From positions 1 through 62,719 of the forward strand of contig DATGMP010000020.1 in NCBI GenBank assembly GCA_035293565.1: a DNA stretch of 62,719 nt. Reading direction: 5' to 3'. Both the position numbers and the translations under genes were made by a program. A model generated the notes under the pieces. It did no database searches, was not told where the DNA came from, and saw only the letters and a program-made list of their open reading frames with translations. Numbering within the stretch: position 1 is the stretch's first letter; every line of letters begins with the position of its first letter. Of the stretch, positions 33,246 to 42,399 are shown one piece after another. The stretch is from DATGMP01 sp035293565 (GTDB taxonomy: Bacteria > Pseudomonadota > Alphaproteobacteria > BOG-932 > Roseiterribacteraceae).

Positions 33246-36200
33246 TCACACAGTGAAGTATTTCGCCTTGGGGTGGTGCAGCACTAGCGCCGAGGTCGAT
33301 TGCTCGGGGTGGATCTGGAACTCGTCGGAGAGTGAGACGCCGATCCGCTCGGCGCCAAGCAGACGGAAGATCGGAACCTGATCCTCGAGATTGGGGCAGG
33401 CCGGATAGCCGAAGGAATAGCGGCTGCCGCGATAGCCCTGGGACAGGAGCTTGTCGATGTCCCGCGCGTCCTCCTCCGCGAAGCCGAGCTCGGCGCGGAT
33501 CCGTTTATGGACGAATTCGGCCATCGCCTCGGCCATTTCGACGCCAAGGCCGTGCAGGTAGAGGTAATCCTGATAGCGGTTCTCGGCGAACCATTCATGG
33601 GCGATTTCCGAGGCTTTCGGCCCCATGGTCACGATCTGGAAGCCGATCACGTCGCGCTCGGCCGAATCGATGTCGCGGACGAAGTCGGCAATGCATTCGC
33701 CATCCTCCCGCGCCTGGCGCGGCAGCGGGAAGCGCGCGACTTCGGTCGTGCCGTCCTCGGCGAAGACGACCAGATCGTCCCCCTCGCCCGCCGCCTTCCA
33801 ATAGCCGTAGGCCGCCTGGGGCTGCAGGATCTGCTGCTGCTCGCAAATGTCGAGCATGCGCTTCATCACAGGCCGCAGCTCCTGGCGGGCCCAGCCTAAG
33901 AAATCCTCCAGGCTCCGGCCGGCCTTGCGGAAGCCCCACTGGAATTGGAAGAGCGAGCGCTCGTTCACGTAGGGCACGAGCGCCCGCGGTTCGACATGCT
34001 CGATGATCCGGGCGCCCCAGAAAGGCGGTGTCGGGACCGGCGCATTCTGGGCCAAGCGATTGCGGCGGTTGCGGGCATAGGCTTTGTCGACCGGCGGCGC
34101 GACGGAGGTCGCTTCGCCCAGCTTGCGCTTGCGGTTCGACGGCTTGCCCTCGCGTCGCTTCTGGATCGCCGTCAGATAGTCGTCGAACGAGGCCGTCTTG
34201 ACCTTGTCCATCAGCGACAGCCCATCGAAGGCGTCGCGGGCGTAGGCGACCCGGCCGGAGGCATAGGCCGCGACGCAATCCTCCTCGACATAGTTGCGGG
34301 TCAGGGCCGCTCCGCCCAGCAGGATCGGAATGTTGACCCCTTCGCGGGTCAGCTCTTCGAGGTTTTCGCGCATGACCACGGTCGACTTCACCAGCAAGCC
34401 GGACATGCCGATCGCGTCCGCCTTGTGCTCACGCGCGGCCGACAGAATGCTCGCGATCGGCTGTTTGATGCCGAGATTGACGACCCGATAGCCGTTGTTG
34501 GTCAGGATGATGTCGACCAGGTTCTTGCCGATGTCGTGGACGTCGCCTTTGACCGTCGCGAGCACGATCGTGCCCTTCTCCTGACCCTCGACCCGCTCCA
34601 TGAAAGGCTCGAGATAAGCGACCGATGCCTTCATGGTCTCGGCCGACTGCAGTACGAAGGGGAGCTGCATCTTGCCGGCCCCGAACAGCTCGCCCACCAC
34701 CCGCATGCCGTCCAGCAGCACGTCATTGATGATATCGAGCGGCGGTCGCGCCTTCATCGCCTGCGCCAGCTCTTCCTCAAGTCCCTTGCGGTCGCCCTCC
34801 ACGATGCGGAGCTTGAGCCGTTCCTCGACGGAATCCGGTCGGGCGCGCTTGGCGGTCTCGGCGGCCTTGCGGTCGGCGAACTTCGCGAGCAGCGCCTGCA
34901 GCGGATCGTAGCCGTCGGCGCGACGATCATAGATCAGATCCTCGACGATCTTGACCTCGTCGTCGGGAATCGTGTGCAGCGGCGCGATCTTCGAGACGTG
35001 AACGATCGCGCCGGTCATGCCCGCTTTTACCGCATGATCGAGGAAGACGGAGTTCAATACGTGCCGGGCGGCCGGGTTGAGGCCGAACGAGATGTTCGAG
35101 AGACCGAGGATGATCTGGACCTCCGGGAAGGCCTCGCGGATCAGCCGGATACCCTCGATCGTCTCCAGCCCCAGCTTGCGGTCGTCTTCATTGCCGGTGG
35201 CGATCGTGAAGGTGAGCGGGTCGATCAGCAGATCGGACTGCTTCAGTCCGTGCGCCCCGGCGAAGGCGATGAGCCGTGTGGCGATGCGAAGCTTGGCCTC
35301 GGCCGTCTTAGCCATGCCCTCTTCATCGATCGTCAGCGCGATGACCGCACAGCCGAATTTCTTCGCCAGAACAAGACGCTCATGCGCGTGCTTTTCGCCA
35401 TCCTCGAAGTTGATCGAGTTGATGATCGGCTTGCCGCCATAAAGCTTGAGGGCGGATTCAATGACCGGAGTCTCGGTCGAATCGATGACCAGCGGCGCGG
35501 TCACGGCGCCGGTCATACGGCGCACGACCTCGTTCATCTCGGCGGTCTCGTCGCGGCCGACGAAGGCGGTGCAGATATCGAGGGCGTTGGAGCCCTCCTT
35601 CACCTGCTCGCGTCCCATTTCGACGCAGCCGTCCCAGTCGCCGGCTTCCTGCAACTGGCGCCATTTCTTGCTGCCATTGGCGTTGCAGCGCTCGCCGATC
35701 GAGAAATAGGCATTCTCTTGGCGCAGCGAGGTCTGCCCATAGAGCGAGGCGACCGACGGCACCCAGATCGCCCTGCGCCTGACCGGCTCGGGCCGAAGCT
35801 TGTTGCCAGCCCGTCGACGCAGCACCTGATCCAGCGCATTGATATGGGCCGGCGTCGTGCCGCAGCAGCCGCCAACCAGATTGACGCCGTCCTCGGCGAT
35901 AAAACGCTCCAGCCAGACCGCCATCTCCTCGGGAGTCAGCGGATATTTGGTCTTGCCTTCGACCAGCTCCGGCAGGCCGGCATTGGGCTGGACGGAGATC
36001 AATCCTTCCCAGTTTTCAGACAGGAATTTGACGTGTTCGGCCATCTCTTGCGGCCCGGTGGCGCAATTGAGGCCCATCAGGGGCACGTCAAGCGCCTCGA
36101 TCACGGTCGCGGCCGCTGCGATATCGGGGCCGACCAGAAGCGTGCCTGTCGTCTCAACCGTCACCTGGACGAAGATCGGAATGTCTGATTTGAGTTCGGC

Positions 36201-36731
36201 CCGTGCCGCTTTCACGCCGTTGACCGCGGCCTTGATCTGAAGCGTGTCCTGGCATGTCTCGATCAGGATGCCGTCGACACCGCCAGCGATGAGCCCTCGC
36301 CCCTGGACGGTCAGCGCATCTTCCAACCGGTCGTATTCGATATGGCCGAGGCTGGGCAGCTTGGTGCCTGGTCCGATCGACCCCAGCACGAAGCGCTCCC
36401 GCCCCTCGCCATATTGCTCGATAGCCTCGCGAGCCAGCTCGCCGGCCCGGCGGTTGATCTCCTCCGCCCGATCCGACAAGCCGTCGAATTCACCTAAAGT
36501 AATAGGAGACCCACCGAAGCTATTGGTTTGAATGATATCCGAGCCGGCTTCGAGATATCCGCGATGGATTTCGCGCACAATGTCCGGCCGCGCGAGATTG
36601 AGCACCTCGGTGCAGTTCTCCTGGCCCCAATAGTCGCGCTCGACATCGAGATCCATCGCCTGGACCCGGCTTCCGGTCCCGCCATCGCAGAGGAGAACAC
36701 GTTCATGAAGAGCATTAAGAAGCTTTGACAA
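33246..36731 (-). CDS. metH: Cobalamin-dependent methionine synthase
   Basis: 1161 residues with all four modules. Residues 1-330 bind homocysteine and zinc (Cys in GLNCATG near 219 and the Cys pair in GGCCGTTP near 287). Residues 340-630 bind methyltetrahydrofolate. Residues 640-870 hold the B12 domain with its axial-ligand motif DVHDIGKN near 725. The C-terminal AdoMet activation domain has RYSFGYPACP near 1105. It methylates homocysteine using methyl-B12. It lies downstream of metF on the same strand, separated by a REP-like element, and depends on the B12 uptake genes at 17-20 kb. Confidence 0.98.
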   Translation of the reverse strand: MSKLLNALHERVLLCDGGTGSRVQAMDLDVERDYWGQENCTEVLNLARPDIVREIHRGYLEAGSDIIQTNSFGGSPITLGEFDGLSDRAEEINRRAGELAREAIEQYGEGRERFVLGSIGPGTKLPSLGHIEYDRLEDALTVQGRGLIAGGVDGILIETCQDTLQIKAAVNGVKAARAELKSDIPIFVQVTVETTGTLLVGPDIAAAATVIEALDVPLMGLNCATGPQEMAEHVKFLSENWEGLISVQPNAGLPELVEGKTKYPLTPEEMAVWLERFIAEDGVNLVGGCCGTTPAHINALDQVLRRRAGNKLRPEPVRRRAIWVPSVASLYGQTSLRQENAYFSIGERCNANGSKKWRQLQEAGDWDGCVEMGREQVKEGSNALDICTAFVGRDETAEMNEVVRRMTGAVTAPLVIDSTETPVIESALKLYGGKPIINSINFEDGEKHAHERLVLAKKFGCAVIALTIDEEGMAKTAEAKLRIATRLIAFAGAHGLKQSDLLIDPLTFTIATGNEDDRKLGLETIEGIRLIREAFPEVQIILGLSNISFGLNPAARHVLNSVFLDHAVKAGMTGAIVHVSKIAPLHTIPDDEVKIVEDLIYDRRADGYDPLQALLAKFADRKAAETAKRARPDSVEERLKLRIVEGDRKGLEEELAQAMKARPPLDIINDVLLDGMRVVGELFGAGKMQLPFVLQSAETMKASVAYLEPFMERVEGQEKGTIVLATVKGDVHDIGKNLVDIILTNNGYRVVNLGIKQPIASILSAAREHKADAIGMSGLLVKSTVVMRENLEELTREGVNIPILLGGAALTRNYVEEDCVAAYASGRVAYARDAFDGLSLMDKVKTASFDDYLTAIQKRREGKPSNRKRKLGEATSVAPPVDKAYARNRRNRLAQNAPVPTPPFWGARIIEHVEPRALVPYVNERSLFQFQWGFRKAGRSLEDFLGWARQELRPVMKRMLDICEQQQILQPQAAYGYWKAAGEGDDLVVFAEDGTTEVARFPLPRQAREDGECIADFVRDIDSAERDVIGFQIVTMGPKASEIAHEWFAENRYQDYLYLHGLGVEMAEAMAEFVHKRIRAELGFAEEDARDIDKLLSQGYRGSRYSFGYPACPNLEDQVPIFRLLGAERIGVSLSDEFQIHPEQSTSALVLHHPKAKYFTV

Positions 36732-36755
36732 CTGCTTTTCCTACTTACTTTCTAT

Positions 36756-36832
36756 CGCCGCGAAACCGGGAATCCATAATAATGCTGGCGTGAGTGGATG
36801 GATGGAATCCCGCGTTCGCGGGAATGACGAGC
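36756..36832. repeat. REP-like palindromic repeat, copy B
   Basis: Arms CGCGAAACCGGGAATCCAT and GGAATCCCGCGTTCGCGGG lie in the 108-base gap between metF and metH. Related to copy A at 8830-8910. Its hairpin might reduce transcript read-through from metF into metH. Confidence 0.75.
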
Positions 36833-36839
36833 GCGGGTT

Positions 36840-37736
36840 TCATGCTTTCACCCGCACGCCCAACAGGTGGCAGATGCCGAGCACCAGCTCGGCCCGGTTC
36901 ATCGTGTAGAAGTGGAACTGGCGAACGCCGAGGCCATACAGCGCACGGCATTGCTCGACCGCTATCATGGTTGCCATCAGCTGGCGGGTTCCGAGATCCC
37001 CGTCCAAGCCACTGAAGACGCGCCGTATCCAATTTGGAACCGGAACGCCAAGCACCGTCTCGGCCGCCTTCGCATAGTTGATGAGCGGCAGTATGCCCGG
37101 CACGATCGGAACTGAGATTCCCGCCTTGCTAACCCGATCAAGGAAGCGCGAATAACAATCGGTATCAAAAAAGAAATTTGTGATCGCACGCGTCGCGCCA
37201 GAATCGATCTTTCGCTTCAGCGCGTCGATGTCAGCGGCGGGGCTCGCAGCCTGCGGGTGACACTCGGGATAGGCCGCCACGCTGATCTCGAACGGATGCA
37301 GCTTCAGCAGCCCTTCGACCAGCTCATTGGCGTAAGCGTAGCCGCCGGGGGTGGGCTGATAGACGCCGCCGATACCGCCCGGCGGATCGCCGCGCAGCGC
37401 CACGATGTGCCTGATGCCGGCCTGCCAGTAGGCATCCGCGATTCGGTCGATCTCGTCGCGCGTGGCGTTGACACAGGTCAGGTGCGCCGCGGACGGGACG
37501 TGCAACTCGTTCTGGATCCGGGACACCACAGCATGGGTGCGCTCCCGGGTCGAGCCGCCGGCACCGTATGTCACCGAGATGAAGGTCGGCCGAACCGGGG
37601 CGAGCTTGTTCACGGCCTCCCACAGCTGCGCCTCCATCGCCTCGGTCTTAGGCGGAAAAAACTCGAAGCTGACCCTGATGTCGCCCCGGCCGAGCGCCTC
37701 CAGATGGGGCAGGCTGACGATTGCAGGCTCGGTCAT
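36840..37736 (-). CDS. metF: 5,10-methylenetetrahydrofolate reductase
   Basis: 298-residue flavoprotein that makes methyl-THF, the methyl donor for MetH. Family marks: VSFEFFPPKTEAME at the N-terminus with the catalytic Glu, FISVTYGAGGSTRERT, HLTCVNATRDEI and ALRGDPP. The ATG at 37736 overlaps the stop of the ArsR-methyltransferase gene by four bases, so the three genes form a methionine-cycle operon. Confidence 0.97.
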   Translation of the reverse strand: MTEPAIVSLPHLEALGRGDIRVSFEFFPPKTEAMEAQLWEAVNKLAPVRPTFISVTYGAGGSTRERTHAVVSRIQNELHVPSAAHLTCVNATRDEIDRIADAYWQAGIRHIVALRGDPPGGIGGVYQPTPGGYAYANELVEGLLKLHPFEISVAAYPECHPQAASPAADIDALKRKIDSGATRAITNFFFDTDCYSRFLDRVSKAGISVPIVPGILPLINYAKAAETVLGVPVPNWIRRVFSGLDGDLGTRQLMATMIAVEQCRALYGLGVRQFHFYTMNRAELVLGICHLLGVRVKA

Positions 37737-38722
37737 GAGAAGAGCTCGAGATTGGCTTCCGGGGTGGCCGCAACGCGTTCGGCGCCCGGTTCCGGGCGCT
37801 CGCCGCGCCAAAGTTTGACGGTGAGCGGCCCGCCGGGCAAGGCCACCGCCGACCCGGCGACAAGCCCGGCTTCCTCCAGCCATCCGGCGACCGCCTTGTC
37901 CGTGAAGCCCGGCCAGCGATGCGCGTGCTCAGGCCCAAGCACGCTCGAATCATGGGGCGCGAAATCGACCAAGATGAGCCGCCCGCGGGGCTTGAGCACG
38001 CGCGCCGCCTCGAGGATCGCCGTCCCCGGGTCCGGCAGGAAATGCAAGACCATGTGGCAGATGGCGACGTCGAAACTCTTGTCGGGGAACGGAAGCTGAT
38101 CGATCGAAGCCCTGCGGAGCGCGCAATTCCGGTATTCGGGTCCATCCAAATTGGCCCGAGCGACGCTCAACATTTCGCGCGAGCGGTCGACGCCCACCAG
38201 ACGCTCGGCATAAGGCGCGCAGAGCTGCAGCATCCGGCCGGTGCCGGTCCCCAGATCCAACAGATCACCGACCTGGCGGCGGGGCAGCAGCTTGCGGATG
38301 GCGCGCTCGACTTCGCCCTCGGGGATGTGGAGCGAGCGGATCGCGTCCCACTCGGCCGCATGGCGGCGGAAATAGGTTTCAGCCGAGATGGCGCGGCTCT
38401 TCCGGATGGTTGCAAGGCGCTGCCGATCCAGGGCGAGCACGGGATCGTCACCGCCGACCCGTTCGAGCAAGTCCCGAGCCGCGCCGCCTGCCCCTGCCCC
38501 GGCCGCAAGTCGGAACCAGACATGCACACCCTCGGGCGCCCGCTCCACGAGGCCGGCTTCACACAGCAGCTTCAGATGCCGCGACAAACGCGGCTGGCTT
38601 TGGCCGAGGATCTCAACCAGGTCGGTGACGGTGAGATCGCTTTCGGCCAGCAGCGCGACCAGCCTAAGCCTGGTCGGCTCGGCCAGTCCGCGCAGCGCGT
38701 CGAGCAATTGAGCGAAGTTCAT
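37733..38722 (-). CDS. ArsR-type regulator fused to a SAM-dependent methyltransferase
   Basis: 329 residues. Residues 1-90 are an ArsR winged helix (LRGLAEPTRLRLVALLAESDLTVTDL, SQPRLSRHLKLLCEAGLV); from about 140 on a class-I methyltransferase follows, with motif I LLDLGTGTGRM near 152, then FDVAICHMVLHFLP. No metal-binding Cys typical of arsenic sensors is seen, so a SAM/SAH-sensing role is more likely, which suits its 4-base coupling to metF. Start is 38722 or 38734; the latter falls inside a palindrome. Probably autoregulatory. Confidence 0.9.
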   Translation of the reverse strand: MNFAQLLDALRGLAEPTRLRLVALLAESDLTVTDLVEILGQSQPRLSRHLKLLCEAGLVERAPEGVHVWFRLAAGAGAGGAARDLLERVGGDDPVLALDRQRLATIRKSRAISAETYFRRHAAEWDAIRSLHIPEGEVERAIRKLLPRRQVGDLLDLGTGTGRMLQLCAPYAERLVGVDRSREMLSVARANLDGPEYRNCALRRASIDQLPFPDKSFDVAICHMVLHFLPDPGTAILEAARVLKPRGRLILVDFAPHDSSVLGPEHAHRWPGFTDKAVAGWLEEAGLVAGSAVALPGGPLTVKLWRGERPEPGAERVAATPEANLELFS

Positions 38723-38726
38723 CCTA

Positions 38727-38756
38727 ATATCCATACATAAGGATATCTTTATATAT
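38727..38756 (-). promoter_or_regulatory. Palindromic operator of the methionine-cycle operon
   Basis: The segment 38733-38756 is a 24-base near-palindrome, with the two halves matching at 10 of 12 positions around GGAT/ATCT. A second inverted repeat, ATATCC-N8-GGATAT, overlaps it at 38727-38746. It covers the start region of the ArsR-methyltransferase gene, where a homodimeric ArsR repressor would be expected to bind. Confidence 0.65.
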
Positions 38757-38828
38757 CATTGTCCAGAATCGCCGTCAATGGAGGTTGCTGGCGCGACATT
38801 GCGGGCAGGTTCGAGAGCAACAAGGTCG

Positions 38829-39119
38829 TCAGGGCAATCCGTCGAGTGCCACGAACTCGGCCTCGCACGCACCGTCTCGGAACGACTTGGCGGCTTGATA
38901 GTCGGGGGAGGCATAGAAAGCCCGCGCCTGTTCGAGCGAAGGAAACTCGACCAACGCCAGCCGGCGGGTCTCCTCGGGCCCTTCCAGCGTCACGCTCTCC
39001 CCGCCCCTCGCGATGAATCGCCCGCTATATTTGGCGAGAACGGCCGGCGTCCGCGCCATATATTCGCGGTAGCGATCCCAATCGGTGACTTTGACGCGGA
39101 TGATCAAATAGGCGGCCAT
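38829..39119 (-). CDS. DUF1330 family protein
   Basis: 96 residues of the dimeric ferredoxin-like barrel type: MAAYLIIRVKVTDWDRYREYM, RFIARGG, then FPSLEQARAFYASPDYQ, all hallmarks of DUF1330. Function unknown. Divergent from the SDR gene with only 82 bases between starts. Confidence 0.93.
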   Translation of the reverse strand: MAAYLIIRVKVTDWDRYREYMARTPAVLAKYSGRFIARGGESVTLEGPEETRRLALVEFPSLEQARAFYASPDYQAAKSFRDGACEAEFVALDGLP

Positions 39120-39201
39120 CGGCTCCTCGGGCGCATCTCGGCGCTGGAGAGAATTTCCGCCCCCTGATAACATTGCAACCACAATGGAACCGGAGAAGCG
39201 A

Positions 39202-39954
39202 ATGCGATTCAGGGGGAAGACGGCGTTCATCACCGGCGGCGGGCGCGGGATTGGAGAGGTTTTCGCCAAGGCATTGGCAGCCGAGGGCGCCGCGGTGGTG
39301 CTGGCCGAAATCGACATGCCGGCGGCCGAAGCCGCAGCGGCCGGTATCACGCGGTCGGGCGGGAAGGCGCTTGCGGTTTGCTGCGATGTTGCCGATGAAA
39401 GCTCGGTCGATGCCGCCGTGGCGCGCGCGGTCGAACGGTTCGGCGGCGTCGACATCCTGATCAATAACGCCGCGCTTCACAATTTCACTTACGGCCAGCC
39501 GGTCACCAAGCTCACGCTCGACAAATGGCGGCGAATGCTGGAGGTCAATGTCCTGGGCCTCGTGATCTGTTCGAAGGCCTGCCGCGCCTCGATGGCGGCG
39601 CGCGGCGGCGGGGTGATCATCAACATGTCCTCCTCCGCCGCGGAGCCCGCGACGACGGCCTACGGCATCTCGAAGCTCGCGGTGCGAGGGCTCACGGTCG
39701 GGCTGGCGCAGGATCTCGCCGCCGACGGCATCCGCGTCTACGCGCTTGCGCCAGGGCTGATGAATACCGACTCCAACAAGGCCGATTTGCCCGAGTTCTA
39801 TAAGAACAAGATCGTGAACGAGCTGCAGCTCATCAAGCGCGAGGGCCGCCCCGAGGATCTCGTCGGTGCGATGCTCTTCTTCTGCTCGGAAGAGGCAAGC
39901 TTCATCACCGGCGAAACCCTCCTGATCGGCGGCGGTTACGCGATCCGGAACTAA
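39202..39954 (+). CDS. Short-chain dehydrogenase/reductase
   Basis: 250 residues, classical SDR. Cofactor motif TGGGRGIG near residue 13, NNAA near 87, catalytic Ser in MSSSAAEP and YGISK (Tyr, Lys) near 155-159. An acidic residue after the second strand (LAEID) favours NAD(H). Substrate unknown. GGAGAAGCG precedes the ATG at 39202, better than the ATG at 39184. The end overlaps the convergent PEP-CTERM gene by four bases. Confidence 0.93.
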   Translation: MRFRGKTAFITGGGRGIGEVFAKALAAEGAAVVLAEIDMPAAEAAAAGITRSGGKALAVCCDVADESSVDAAVARAVERFGGVDILINNAALHNFTYGQPVTKLTLDKWRRMLEVNVLGLVICSKACRASMAARGGGVIINMSSSAAEPATTAYGISKLAVRGLTVGLAQDLAADGIRVYALAPGLMNTDSNKADLPEFYKNKIVNELQLIKREGRPEDLVGAMLFFCSEEASFITGETLLIGGGYAIRN

Positions 39955-41207
39955 CGACGCAATACCCTGAAGGCACGCCCGCGGACCGTCGCCAAACCGG
40001 CAAGCGCGGCGCCAAGCAGAGTCAGGGTGCCCGGCTCCGGCACGTCCAGGCCGGCATCGACGCCGTCGCCATACTCGATAGTGCAGCCGTCGATCACGCA
40101 AGCGGGCGTGTAGGTGGCGTCGTCGGTGATCACGCCGTTGTTGTCGTAGGTGCCGAACAGGGAAAAGTTGTTGAGGACGTCGTCGCCGGCATTGTCGAGA
40201 AACGCGGCTTCGATCGCGGCGTCTTCGCTCTCATCGATCGCGTTGTCGACCTTCAGGGTATTATCGGCCTCGCAGTTGGAATCCGATAGACAATCGGTCG
40301 GATCGACCGATTGCAGGTACGGCAGCGCGAACTGGATCTCGCTGTCCGCCGGATTGGCGGGATTCATTTCGAAATCGACCACCGGGTTGCCGGATTTGTC
40401 TTCGGTGACGTCGAGCGTCCAGAGATCTTCGGATACCGGTTCGCCATCCTGGTCGAAGCTGTCGATATCGGAAGCCGAGTTGGTATCAACGGCGAACACG
40501 TGCACCCCGCCGGTTTCGCCGGCGGCGGGATCGAGATGCACGTCGATCTGCGGCGAATAGCCGTAGACATTCCCCGGCGTGACTGAATAGGGATCATAGG
40601 CGGAGCCGGCGGCGGTACCTGCCGGTCCGATCCCAAACGGCATCGTGTTCGCCGCGCCGGCGGCCGTGTATTTCTTGCCGTCGATATTGAACTGCCCGGA
40701 AGCCCCGTAGTACGAGCCGGTGTTGGAAATAATATACTGAGAGCTTCCGGCTGCGTTGATATTGCTCTTGGGCTGTCCGTAGCCCTGCGGATTCCTGAAT
40801 GGAATAATGGGGCCGCCGGTCATGATTACCGGTGGTCCCAGAAAATTGTAGCCTCGCTGCCCGCCCCCCTTCGGTGCGGCTATAAACGTACCGGTCGCAA
40901 AGTTCGGGAGCTGCTTGAATGTCGGGTTCGCCTGGCCGGTGAGCGAGGTCGTCACCGTCTGATTTATCGTCACCGGCGGCCCCTTCGTTTGACTGAAGGC
41001 CTTGAGGAAGGTGAGGCCGGCATTCGGTATCGGCGTAAGCTGCCCGCCCACGGGCGCGTTGAATAGTCCGCCAAGAACGTCGGCCTCGACCTGGTTTTGA
41101 GCGCCCGGAATAACGATCAGCTGGCCTGCTCCGGCCTCCGTCGCGACGGCGCCCGAGGCCGATGCAACGATGGCGCAACCCAATGAAATCGAATGCACGC
41201 GCTGCAT
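39951..41207 (-). CDS. PEP-CTERM surface protein, no known domain
   Basis: 418 residues: signal peptide (about 1-27), an acidic Asn/Asp-rich body with four Cys in the last third, and a C-terminal sorting tail of VPEPGTL, a hydrophobic helix, and an Arg cluster. The tail is the substrate signal for an exosortase, so the protein should be processed at the membrane and released to the surface or extracellular matrix. GAGGGAGG precedes the ATG at 41207. A consensus sigma-54 promoter lies 56 bases upstream. No exosortase gene is in the window. Confidence 0.9.
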   Translation of the reverse strand: MQRVHSISLGCAIVASASGAVATEAGAGQLIVIPGAQNQVEADVLGGLFNAPVGGQLTPIPNAGLTFLKAFSQTKGPPVTINQTVTTSLTGQANPTFKQLPNFATGTFIAAPKGGGQRGYNFLGPPVIMTGGPIIPFRNPQGYGQPKSNINAAGSSQYIISNTGSYYGASGQFNIDGKKYTAAGAANTMPFGIGPAGTAAGSAYDPYSVTPGNVYGYSPQIDVHLDPAAGETGGVHVFAVDTNSASDIDSFDQDGEPVSEDLWTLDVTEDKSGNPVVDFEMNPANPADSEIQFALPYLQSVDPTDCLSDSNCEADNTLKVDNAIDESEDAAIEAAFLDNAGDDVLNNFSLFGTYDNNGVITDDATYTPACVIDGCTIEYGDGVDAGLDVPEPGTLTLLGAALAGLATVRGRAFRVLRR

Positions 41208-41262
41208 TACGGCCTCCCTCGTCTGGGTCAGTGCCAATCACCGCGCTCTAATTCATGGTTAA

Positions 41263-41277
41263 GCAATTTTTGTGCCA
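41263..41277 (-). promoter_or_regulatory. Sigma-54 (-24/-12) promoter of PEP-CTERM gene 1
   Basis: The minus strand reads TGGCACAAAAATTGC: GG and GC separated by exactly 10 bases, matching TGGCAC-N5-TTGC. It points at the PEP-CTERM start at 41207. Further upstream, TGTAAA-N5-TTTACA (41330-41346) could be the enhancer site of an activator. The rest of the 340-base gap to the GST gene is AT-rich with no gene. Confidence 0.85.
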
Positions 41278-41547
41278 AAGTAAGATCATAGTCGATTCCA
41301 ATATCTTAGTTTGACCAAGATCTTATCGTTGTAAAAATTCTTTACAGATCCGCCCCAAGTGTTGGAATCAAATTCCAGAATTCAAAGTCGACAGCGCTCC
41401 GAGGCAAGTAAAAGCATTCGCCCCATCCATTAGATCGGAACAGGATTCGCGGAATATTGAAATTGAGCTGGTTGCTGCCGGAAGCCAGCAATCTTCAGTA
41501 GCAAAAGCTGCTTGCCGCCCGGCCCGGGCCTGTTGTCGGGGAGCGTG

Positions 41548-42213
41548 CTATAGGGTCATCCCCGGCGGTAGCTGCATGCCGGTGCGGGTCATGGCCGCCT
41601 GCTCGCGCGCGAGCGCCCGTTGAAACGATGCGCGCCCGCGAACGCGGGCTCCGTGGTCGGCCAGCGCGGGCCAAGGCGAAAGTTCGAGCCCGGCTCCGGC
41701 GACGGTCGCGTAGATCCAATAGAGATAGACGTCGAGGATCGACCAGGATCCGTCGTACCACCAGCGCCCATTGGAAAGCCGATCGGCGACGACGCCCAGG
41801 ATCGGTGTCATCAGCTCGATTCCGCGCGCCCTGACGGCCTCGAGATTGACCGCCGTATAGCGCTGCGGCGCGCGCACCTGACGCAGGATCGGGTGCAGAG
41901 TGCTCGCGCACCAGACCAGATCCTGCAACGCCTGATTGACCGGTAGAGCGCTTTCCCTCGGCAAGAGCTCGGCCCCAGGGTTCGATTGATGCAGATAGTG
42001 AAGGATCGCCGCATTCTCGGTCAGCAGCCGATCACCGATCTTCAGCGCCGGTACCCGTCCCATCGGGTTCACGGCGAGGTAGTCGGGGCTTCGCTGCTGG
42101 AATTTCCCCAGATCGAGCGGCTGATCCTCATAGTCGAGCCCGATCTCCTCGAGCGCGTTCAAAGTAACGCGCGAGCAGGCGCCGGGCGCGTGATAGAGGG
42201 TGATCGCAGGCAT
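41548..42213 (-). CDS. Glutathione S-transferase family protein
   Basis: 221 residues. The N-terminal thioredoxin-like half has LYHAPGACSRVTLNALEE (beta-class-like catalytic Cys/Ser region), NPMGRVPAL with the cis-Pro, and TENAAILHYL for the glutathione gamma-Glu contact. An all-helical C-terminal half follows. Cytosolic detoxification enzyme; substrate unknown. Confidence 0.92.
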   Translation of the reverse strand: MPAITLYHAPGACSRVTLNALEEIGLDYEDQPLDLGKFQQRSPDYLAVNPMGRVPALKIGDRLLTENAAILHYLHQSNPGAELLPRESALPVNQALQDLVWCASTLHPILRQVRAPQRYTAVNLEAVRARGIELMTPILGVVADRLSNGRWWYDGSWSILDVYLYWIYATVAGAGLELSPWPALADHGARVRGRASFQRALAREQAAMTRTGMQLPPGMTL

Positions 42214-42399
42214 GTGGATTTGCTCTCGTCGAAATTCTGCTTCTTATGCGCCGGACGCGGCGTACCACCAAGAGAGACTCAAAGAGGGGCCTTCGGCTCG
42301 CGGCAAGCCATCTCTTGACCCGAATTCCTCCGAAGTGCGTTCATAGACCGGAAGGAACAATCCGCGCGTGGCGTGAAACCAAGCCTTGAGGGAGGCATC

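Noticed and set aside
33945..36188. 747-codon open frame on the plus strand opposite metH
   Set aside because: It is antisense to a full-length, highly conserved metH; long open shadows are normal in GC-rich genes, and it has no ribosome site or known domain.
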